Below are positions 56,421 to 64,000 of a DNA stretch of 64,000 nucleotides, piece after piece (position 1 is the stretch's first letter; every line of letters starts with the position of its first letter). Location of the stretch: NCBI RefSeq assembly GCF_947507565.1, contig NC_089189.1, positions 1,240,001-1,304,000 of the forward strand. The letters are read 5' to 3'. Both the position numbers and the translations under genes were made by a program. The notes under the pieces are model-generated. The model had not been told where the DNA came from, made no database searches, and was given only the letters and a program-made list of their open reading frames with translations. The stretch is from Oscarella lobularis. Taxonomy: Eukaryota > Porifera > Homoscleromorpha > Homosclerophorida > Oscarellidae.

Positions 56421-56872
56421 AACGTATGCTAGTTAGGTACAGCACGGTGTGAAAGGCTCACCTTCCATTCATAGCGAGGAACTTCAAAACAGAAAGTTCC
56501 GGTGCAGCTGACAAAGTAGGTTCCACCGAGGGAGACAGCGACGTCAACAACGTCAAATGACGCCACACCGCACAGCTGACTCCAAGGAAAGAAAAAAACC
56601 CCACGCGGCGGACACAAATTATCAGCCAAACAAAATAATCAAGTAAAACCGCAGATACAGCTTGACTGCGCGAGAATCTTACTTTCAAAAAACCCGTCTG
56701 GCACAGCTTGGCGCCGTTTGAAGAACTCTCACATTAAGTAGAATTATAGAAAAATCAAGAGAAACGCGCGAGGAAACGCCAGGCAGCTGTCTCTAAAACA
56801 ACCCCCGCAACCGCCACTCCCACTCCCACCCTCAATCCCCACCGCGTCATCTGGAGAAAGTACGATGCGCCC

Positions 56873-56880
56873 TATAAAAA
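56873..56880 (+). promoter_or_regulatory. TATA box of the crystallin gene
   Basis: TATAAAAA lies 70 bp upstream of the ATG, in a region otherwise without reading frames. Confidence 0.65.
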
Positions 56881-56942
56881 GAGATCTCCAAGTGAAAAAA
56901 ATCTCACAACCGATCTAATCGACTCAATCATCCGTTCTCACC

Positions 56943-57434
56943 ATGGCAGCGATTCTTATTACAGGATATGCCGGCACGACGGCTACCCAAGAATTTTGAA
57001 CAGACCAAGCCTGCATCGACAACCGCCCCTCGTCGGCTGTCGTCCAAGCCGGACGATGGATTCTTTATGCTGAATCCTATTTCAACGAATTCCACCGGCC
57101 CTCTAATTGCGCTCTGTACAAAATCGTCGATTCGACGATGGGAAAAGTTAATTTCAACTTCCAGTCGGCTCGACCAATCACCGGTTCGCCGGAAGCTCTC
57201 ACCCTCTACGCGCACTACAACTTCGGAGGTCAGAAGGCCGAGTTCAACGCCACGACGATGAATATCGCACAGGGATTCAGTTCGTCGATCGTCAACAGGG
57301 GTGGAGAATGGAAGATGTTTACCAAGCCGGATCTCCAAGGATTGAACACGACGCTCGGCGGCGGTGATTATCCGGCTTCTGTCGGAGTGCCTGACGACTC
57401 CGTTCAAAGTGCTCAGAAATTGGTCTCCCAGTAG
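56943..57434 (+). pseudogene. Beta-gamma crystallin-like gene with early in-frame stop
   Basis: From ATG 56943 the frame reads MAAILITGYAGTTATQEF, then TGA (56997-56999), then continues without change through Greek-key features: SSAVVQAGRWILYAESYFNE, LTLYAHYNFGGQKAEF, SSSIVNRGGEWKMFTKPDLQ and GVPDDSVQSAQKL. Greek-key pairs of this type bind calcium in many beta-gamma crystallins. No intron can remove the TGA because no GT precedes it in the leader. A restart at ATG 57138 (MGKVNFNFQ) would give a 98-residue single-domain protein. TATA box and polyadenylation signal are intact, so the gene may be a young pseudogene or translate from the inner start. Confidence 0.7.
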
Positions 57435-57507
57435 GTAATGAAATACCAATGACATTGATTTCTTTTTTCTTTTTTGCCTGTCTGTTTTCTGTACCTGTTT
57501 GCAGTCG

Positions 57508-57513
57508 AATAAA
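57508..57513 (+). terminator. Polyadenylation signal of the crystallin gene
   Basis: AATAAA 74 bp after the stop. The foldback transposon begins 7 bp downstream, where cleavage would normally occur. Confidence 0.6.
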
Positions 57514-57519
57514 CGACGC

Positions 57520-58955
57520 TGTAGGGCCTACAAATGAGATCAACCACAAATGAGATCACTACGTCATGATGACGTAGTGATTCGTCACAGTGACATCACG
57601 AGCTCCATGATGCTATTCTATGCCAGAGAGGTCAAATGCGTTTCACATGTAGTAGAATTCTAACCTGTGCCATCTTTCAGCGGAGCGCAACAGAAAAAGC
57701 GTGTGATCTCTTTTGTGGTTGATCAACTGTGGCGCCCACAAATGAGATCAGCACCAATTATGATTCAGTTTGATTGCTGCAAGTTCGCAGTAGGTCGCAA
57801 GTACTAAAAGCGTGTGATCTCTTTTGTGGTTGATCTACTATAGCATCCACAAATGAGATCAGCAACAATAATGATTAAGTTTGATTGCCGCACGTTCGCA
57901 GTAGGTCGCAACAGAAAAAGCGTGTGATCTCTTTTGTGGTTGATCTACTATGGCACCCACAAATGAGATCATCAGTTTAATGGAGGTTAGTATTGTTGAA
58001 CAGGTACGTGTTATTGCCCATCCACAACCTCTGTCACCGCAAAACAAGCAGTGTATCTTTAATTTGTTCTTATCATTAAAGCATAGACATGCAACTGCGG
58101 GACTCCGCCAACGGGCAGATCGCCAACGGGCAGATCAAAAAATGGAGTAGTAGCCTTACAGCAGAGCCAAGAAGACTCTAACGCTTTTATGACATGTTTT
58201 AGCCTAATTGCCATCACAAACCCACGTCAATCTCTCTTATTCCGATGGGGCGTCTCCGTCCAGTATTTTCCTGGCATTGTTTCCAGCAACTGGTCCATCT
58301 CGCGTTTCAGAGACTTCATATTTTCTTTCATGTATTCCATGTCTACGTAGACTAGCCACGCGACATCTCGATGGCAATTAGGCTAAAACATGTCATAAAA
58401 GCGTTAGAGTCTTCTTGGCTCTGCTGTAAGGCTACTACTCCATTTTTTGATCTGCCTGTTGGCGATCTGCCCGTTGGCGGAGTCCCGCAGTTGCATGTCT
58501 ATGCTTTAATGATAAGAACAAATTAAAGATACACCGCTTGTTTTGCGGTGACAGAAGTTGTGGATGGGCAATAACACGTACCTGTTCAACAATACTAACC
58601 TCCATTAAACTGATGATCTCATTTGTGGGTGCCATAGTAGATCAACCACAAAAGAGATCACACGCTTTTAGTACTTGCGACCTACTGATAACTTGCAGCA
58701 ATCAAACTGAATCATAATTGGTGCTGATCTCATTTGTGGGCGCCACAGTTGATCAATCACAAAAGAGATCACACGCTTTTTCTGTTGCGCTCCGCTGAAA
58801 GATGGCACAGGTTAGAATTCTACTACATGTGAAACGCATTTGACCTCTCTGGCATAGAATAGTATCATGGAGCTCGTGATGTCACTGTGACGAATCACTA
58901 CGTCATCATGACGTAGTGATCTCATTTGTGGTTGATCTCATTTGTAGGCCCTACA
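57520..58955. mobile_element. Foldback transposon with ~0.6-kb inverted arms and 5-bp target duplication
   Basis: Termini TGTAGGGCCTACAAATGAG and its complement bound the element. GACGC is duplicated at 57515-57519 and 58956-58960. The arms pair almost throughout: outer blocks with CACTACGTCATGATGACGTA, internal repeats AAAGCGTGTGATCTCTTTTG (three on the left, two on the right), and the inner pair ending TTTTAGCCTAATTGCCATC / GATGGCAATTAGGCT. A centre of about 155 bp (58215-58370) remains unpaired. A 66-codon frame (MAPTNEIISLMEV...) is present in both arms in opposite orientation (57950-58150 and 58635-58435). No transposase is encoded, so it is non-autonomous. The superfamily is undetermined. 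Confidence 0.85.
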
Positions 58956-58960
58956 GACGC

Positions 58961-59737
58961 ATTTGCATTGAATTTGGCGCCTGGCGTCTGAGTGAGCCCC
59001 GCTTGGCCTCCATAGCATCCGTTCCATTTGTGCGACGACACTTAAGGCAATGGTGACTCCTGAAGATTGAAAGAGCGAGAAAAGCGACGGAAGACGAAGC
59101 GAAAGACGAAAGGTTGCAGTAGCGTACGCTACGTCAATAACAGTGACACCTAATAAAGAGTTTTAGATAAAAATGAAGGTATGGTTACAGAGAAAAAATT
59201 CGTCACTCACTCACCCACTGACTTCGCATATGGGAAGGGAAAGGGAGAGTAAAGGGGCATGATACGCCTTATATATATTTAAACTATTCACCTTCTCTTA
59301 TCATTAGAAGGATGCCACGGAACATGGGCCTCTCTAGTAAACTGATTATTTATGCATGCATTTACTTCTGCAGATTGCTGTGACGTTTCATGCAGACGAT
59401 TATTTCTATTTGTAAAATCTGGCCACCACTATATATAAGCTTTATGCCGATAAAGCTTACGGCCATAATCTCTACATGACGACCGCTAGAATGGTGTCTC
59501 TATTTGAGAAAAGTGAACACTTTATAAGACTTCTTCTAGTTATTGTTATCTTTTTTCTATTCTATCTGTTGAGTGAATAAATTGGCCTGGTGTACGTCAT
59601 CTTGTAAGAACTGCGCTCTTCCCACTTTGACAATCAACTCAGCAAATCAGACTTGACAATATCAGCAAGGAATCAATCAATTAATGATTCGGCATAGGAT
59701 AAATGTCGTAGTTTCATGCGCATGTCTGTTTCTCCAG
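58961..59737. other. Spacer with relic 3' end of the 46704-type gene
   Basis: 59528-59700 repeats the 3' flank at 47405-47575 (CTTCTTCTAGTTATTGTTAT, TGTTGAGTGAATAAA, GGCCTGGTGT, GTAAGAACTGCG). The coding part is gone. It precedes a C gene exactly as the 47669 gene precedes C4. Confidence 0.6.
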
Positions 59738-59958
59738 TGACGTCACAAATGGTACGCCAAAATTCATCAACGCGTGTGCTAAACCTGAAAACTGCATCCA
59801 CCTATTTTTGTACGTGGTTTTGTGCTGTGTAAAGCCGCATAAAAGATCGCGAGAAAGGTGATGTGCGTATCAGCGCATGACCGCGACCATTTGTGATGAC
59901 ATAAACCATTGTGACCCATTCATTATACCACTGTCGCTAAGAGACACGCACTGCTATC
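59738..59958 (+). promoter_or_regulatory. C5 promoter with CRE
   Basis: TGACGTCA at 59738-59745 followed by CAAATG. About 110 bp are inserted relative to C1/C2 before CAGCGCATGACCG, CATTGTGACCC and GTCGCTAAGAGAC, placing the CRE 221 bp before the ATG. Confidence 0.6.
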
Positions 59959-61148
59959 ATGGATTTCTTTTCCTATTTCACTAACGCCTTCTGGCAATTT
60001 TTCACTTGCGGTACGCGGCGCAGAAGAGGCGAAACTAACGACGATAAGGAGGACGCTCCTTACCACGCGCCACATGCACCGGCACCAGAAAACGCGCGAC
60101 CGTCATGTGCCCCAGCGTCGCGACGTGACTCCGCCATGGAGCTCGAGCCACAGTCAGAAATGATACCGCGCTCGAATGATCCGGTTGCCGCCGATCCCTC
60201 TATCGTTTCAGCCGAGGTAACAATATTCGTTGGTCAAACAATCTGTATCAATAAGAGATTGCACAATTTAGACAATTAACGTCAACATCATACACGTAAA
60301 GGAAAAGGGTGGAGATGATGTCGCGTCATCTGAATCTACGACGCCAAACGCTGCCGATGCTGAGATGCCGTCCCAAGAGTCTGTTAGAGAGAGTACGTAA
60401 ATAAATCATGCCTCGATAAACTAATTGCTTCAGGTGCACTTGTTTTCTTCTAGCCTTCGGAAATCGCGACGAGCATCCCTTCCGCTGCCCGCAGAGAGAT
60501 ATCGCGCAGCAACCCATCGAGATAAGAAGAAAAGAGACTAGATTAAGTCTCGAGTCGTCATCGACGGCGGATTCCATACCGCAGCTGGTCGAAGCCTCGA
60601 CGCCGGTCGAGGCTTCGACCAGCAACGCGACGGTGACATCCAGTGACTCCGCGGCTAATAGCCGCGGAGCACAAAAACATTTAAAAAAGATGGAAAAACT
60701 CAAATTAAAATATCGATTAAAGGTGGAAAAAGCCAAGAAAAATTACGAAATGGCGCAACTCATGGCCTATATCGCAGCTGCAAAAATGCGAAAGATAGCT
60801 GCGAAAGGGAAATCTGCCATCGAGAAGCATATAAGAAAAGCGGCCGAAGCGAAAAAGATAAAAAAGCGAGGCGCCGGCAAACCATTGGCAAGAGAATCGA
60901 GAAATCTCCAGGTGCATATATCTAAAGTAGACAATTATATTAGATGCTTAACTGCTCCGCTTTGCAGACCAATTTGCAGACCAATGACTCCGGATTAAAA
61001 GTAGAAAGATCTCGGTCCGGAGACCAATCCGTCAAACCCGCTCGGAACGCTGCCGAAAATCCCGCGAGAATGGGGCATATTCCACCTCCGTCGTGGCCAA
61101 AGATCAGTAGACGAAAGCGGTGACTTGGAAGTAACCGAACTAGATTAA
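59959..61148 (+). CDS. C5: divergent C-family member
   Basis: Exons 59959-60216, 60272-60392 and 60454-60911 join in frame. Exon 1 encodes MDFFSYFTNAFWQFFTCGT and an acidic/proline part. Exon 2 is longer than in C1 (40 codons, ending PSQESVRE). Exon 3 has EHPFRCPQRD, RLSLESSSTADSIPQLVE, the doubled EAST motif and a coiled coil (KLKLKYRLKVEKAKKNYEMA). Exon 4 starts at 60968 or 60980 (both CAG/ACC). It begins NDSGLKVERSRSG but reaches the conserved IPREWGIFHLRRGQRS and EVTELD in another frame, so one base appears to be missing near 61010. The protein may therefore end differently, or this is a sequence error. Of all copies it is the most diverged at protein level while keeping perfect 18-bp and 11-bp palindromes in exon 3. 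Confidence 0.6.
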
Positions 61149-61426
61149 AACAGGACGTCCATAAGTAGTACTGTAATGCGTAATTTGTGTGTATTCGTGA
61201 CTACTCGTGCCATACCTGCATATACCTGTATTGTTGACGTGATGATATACTAATAAACGATAATTATTCACATAAAAGGACTTCAAAGTGTACATAACCT
61301 AGCCACTTACATCCTGGCAAAGGGGAGCAAATAAAAAATACGTACAAAGAGCTACCGGTAGGGGTGCGGTATGAGATGAAAAATAAAGCATGAATACAAA
61401 AGTAGATAAAAATCGGGAATCCTAAA

Positions 61427-64000
61427 CTAATAATAACCGAATACCTTTTCCGCTGTGCTCTTGAGACCAACCGCCACGAGAGACTTGCAAAGATCTTCGA
61501 CTGACGCATCTTTGCCTTGTCTTTCTTTCCACGTAGACAGCATTTGATATGCCTGCTCTTTCACGTCTCCCCTAGCATTCTCCGAGATCATATCAATTGT
61601 ATCTCCGACGTCGAGATACCGAGCGACGAATTTCCATTGACCGAGGATTCGCTGCGATATATCGACGAGTTCTTTGCCTGTCGGAACTCGGCAAAGATCA
61701 ATCTCTGCATTGAGAAAGCGCAGTCGTATTCGAAGGTATAGAGTAAGTTAGACGAATCATTAGTAATGTACCTTGTGGACTCGGAGACATCGTCGAGGAA
61801 CATTCTAAAACAACCGGTATAAGGTAACAGAAAAAATAAGAGAGCATGCATGCGTCTTCTCACTTTCGTCCACTGAAGACGCCGAAGAGCATGAACTCTA
61901 AAAAACAAACATTTAGCAAGAACAATACTAACCAGACCAAGTCCTACGTGAAGCGCAGCATATTCTTTCAATGAGAAGATACAGTTCGTTTTCACGTCGT
62001 CCGTCAAATGGATTTCCAGCCAGAGCTCCCCTGCATCATCGGCGGACTTCTTCAGCACAAAACTGCGCGTTAAGAACTTCGATGAATGTCTCTTCGCCTG
62101 CACGAGCTCTTCCTTCTCAATGGAGATCGCGGCGGGAGAAACGAGTTCCCAGCCGTCGCTGACCTTTGCAACGTCAAGTGTAAATCTACCTCGCTTTGGA
62201 AAATAGATAGTCGCGTTGCCATTGAGAAGCACGGGCATGCCTCTGTGGCATCTTTCGACGAAGTCGACGTGACTCGGTCGAGAAGAGGTGAAGAAAATAT
62301 CGATCGCAGCTGTTGCTTGGGATCGAAGCGCTTCTCCTTTGGCCCACCTACCGTAGGCGAGCGTGCGATAGCAGTGCCCCACGCAGCCAAGGAGGCAGGC
62401 GAAGAACTTGCAAAAATGATTTGTATTGACATCGAGAGAGGATCGATGAAGTACGGCCGTCATATCGCCGTAGACACTAGACGTAGAGACTTCCACGGGC
62501 GAGGGAATAAACGAGCCCGCACGTCGCTCTTCGTATAAAAGAAAAGCATTTACCTCTTCAGACAGTAACACGTGTTCCATGTCGAAACGCAGTTCGACTT
62601 CTTTTGCAAAGTGCTCGCCGCAAGGATGTAGGACGACGAGGTCGGTTATGTGACTCTCATCGACACCTTCCGATGCCTCTGGTTGATACTCATACCAAGT
62701 GAAACTAATCCGTACGGCTTTGCCCACGACTGCATCCGGAGGAACAGTCAAGGAAAATGAGTCGCACTTGAGTTTGCTTCCCGATGCACCTACCGTGTCT
62801 TCTAGCGTTCGCCTTTTTACAAACTTCAACAACATTCCTCTATATCGAAGAAAGAGGCTAGCATCAGGATCTTTACATTGACTCAAGGAAGCCTATGTAG
62901 AAAAAAATTATCACCCCCAAGAAATCAACACGATTGAAGCAGGACCTTTGCGTCAGGTGCTGGGGCTACTGCTTTTCTTGGGCTCGGAGGAAAATCATAA
63001 AAGGCTGTTTCAAACGCAGCTGAATCCAAAATAGCTCCAACGTTTACTGGTAACTGTCCTCTGTCAGACGTCACGTGGAGAAACACGGTAAAGCAATCAC
63101 CACCACCCATCTGATTTAGAAGTTGCGTGATCAACTTTCGACGTCCGTACGCTTGGCATGTAGCATACTCTTCAGAGATTTCCTTTTTCTCTAATTCCTC
63201 AACAAATCTCAGAAGTGAGATATACCTTTTGTACTCCTTAGCGCTAATTAGTCCAACTTCACGTAATGCAATGAATGTCAGCTTCGATAACTTCCATGAG
63301 GCCACCAGTTGTGAAAGAAATGGCTCGCGAATTAGCCATCGGGCATGATCCACTGGCTCGCTTCTAGTGAAAAGAAAATTAATGAATTTTCTCCCCAAAA
63401 TAAGCGTAAATACCTCTCGTCTTTCTCGAGCTTCTCTAGCATATTAATGACAATAGATAGATTGGGTTCTCGGCCTTCAACATTTAGAAACCGGTTCAGC
63501 AATCGCGGTACCTTCCGTGGAAGAATGTTGATGAGCAGCTTTCGACACCGTTCGTAATGGGAAAGAGCGTGAAGCAATTCGTACTCTTGCTCGCTGAGAA
63601 GCTGGCAGGCACGAAGACGACCCACATGAGGACGCCAAACTTCGACTACGTCCGATAGAAGCGATTCAACAAAAGACTCCCATCGAGGATGGATCGGTTC
63701 TTCGCGATCGGCGCGTGCTTCACTCGTTCGATCAGTGGAACTTTCGAGAATTCCAAAGGGAACCTTTCGCTTTTCTGTTCTTTGGAGAACTCTGTGAAAT
63801 CTTTCGTACGTTCCTACTCCTTTCCACGGCAGAATTTTGAGTAGGAGTGATGCGCATTGCTCGCGTCGAGGAAGATGCAGCAGCAAATCGCGCTCGCCGT
63901 TGTCGACAAGATGCGCAGCATAAAGTTCGTCAATGTTAGGAGCCCAAACGTCGACTAGTGTCGAAAGACGAGGCAGAACGTCGGTTTTCCACTGGGCATC
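61427..64000 (-). CDS. CARD (x3) - ZU5 - UPA - Death domain protein, 3' part
   Basis: The gene enters from the right edge. Exon 64000-63414 encodes a CARD-like unit (WAPNIDELYAAHLVD...CASLLLKILPWKG) and a second (WRPHVGRLRACQLLSEQEYE...CRKLLINILPRK). After a 50-nt intron (63413-63364) exon 63363-62946 encodes a third, looser one (LREVGLISAKEYKRY...RRKLITQLLNQMG). The next exon from 62892 has a ZU5 domain (FSLTVPPDAVVGKAVRISFTW, ITDLVVLHPCGEHF) and a UPA-like region up to about 61950. The last exon(s), ending at 61427, encode a Death domain (VDISQRILGQWKFVARYLDV, YQMLSTWKERQGKDASVEDL). ZU5-UPA-Death occurs in UNC5, ankyrin and PIDD proteins, where the module controls apoptosis or scaffolding; combination with CARDs suggests a caspase or NF-kB adaptor. 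The junction 62946/62892 is uncertain. Confidence 0.75.

Noticed and set aside
57950-58150. 66-codon ORF as an independent gene
   Set aside because: It lies in the foldback element and exists in mirror image in the other arm; no domain or start context supports a gene.
61588-62886. 432-codon minus-strand ORF taken as one exon
   Set aside because: Its last third reads through introns; the true continuation is the Death domain in another frame after splicing.
1-64000. tRNA or rRNA genes
   Set aside because: I looked for T-loop (GTTCGA) and acceptor-stem pairings and for conserved rRNA stretches and found no convincing case; a covariance-model scan would be decisive.

Overview
This window looks like a piece of a compact animal genome, most likely a sponge; a homoscleromorph such as Oscarella is a guess. 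Genes have many short GT-AG introns (often 45-70 nt). They encode animal-type products: receptor and cytoplasmic tyrosine kinases, Kelch-ectodomain receptor kinases, LamG-like secreted proteins, a beta-gamma crystallin and a CARD-ZU5-Death adaptor. All assignments come from reading motifs by eye; no database search was run.

Left part (1-28.6 kb). The 3'-truncated end of a Kelch protein is followed by a minus-strand gene that I reconstruct as one 13-exon, about 756-residue protein carrying a Ser/Thr (TKL/RIPK-like) kinase domain fused to a tyrosine kinase domain. A separate exon in the second kinase's insert encodes two ITIM-like motifs. The first kinase domain is duplicated at 8.1-9.3 kb and cut off at a mosaic breakpoint. 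A small two-exon secreted protein lies between the copies. From 11 to 17 kb a LamG gene plus a gamma-glutamyltransferase gene is duplicated in tandem, and most copies carry inactivating lesions. Two large Kelch-ectodomain, single-pass receptor kinases follow (17.9-21.4 and 24.8-28.6 kb); the second has a one-base frameshift just before its catalytic loop. A third, decayed LamG copy sits between them.

Middle part (29.5-50 kb and 60-61 kb). This is an array of an unrecognised gene family (C1-C5). Each member has four exons, a Cys-containing N-terminus, a Lys-rich coiled coil, a terminal motif REWGVFHLRRGQRS, a nearly identical promoter with a perfect CRE (TGACGTCA), and a coding exon built from consecutive DNA palindromes. 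C1 and C2 read as intact, C3 and C4 are broken, and C5 is intact except near its end. Three degenerate relatives (D1-D3) lie in tandem blocks of about 2.6 kb. Interspersed are an SLC18B1-like transporter with one frameshift and a pair of paralogous novel genes (46.7 and 47.7 kb) that appear to have been duplicated together with the C genes.

Right part (50.6-64 kb). It holds a broken receptor tyrosine kinase, a secreted Ig-like protein, a secreted protein with weak FGF/beta-trefoil resemblance, a crystallin gene with an early stop, a 1.4-kb foldback transposon with a 5-bp target duplication inserted just after the crystallin polyadenylation signal, the C5 gene, and the 3' part of a minus-strand gene for a protein with three CARD-like repeats, a ZU5-UPA module and a Death domain. 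Several frameshifts fall in homopolymer runs, so some 'pseudogenes' could be base-calling errors; others (multiple lesions, lost starts) are clearly decayed.
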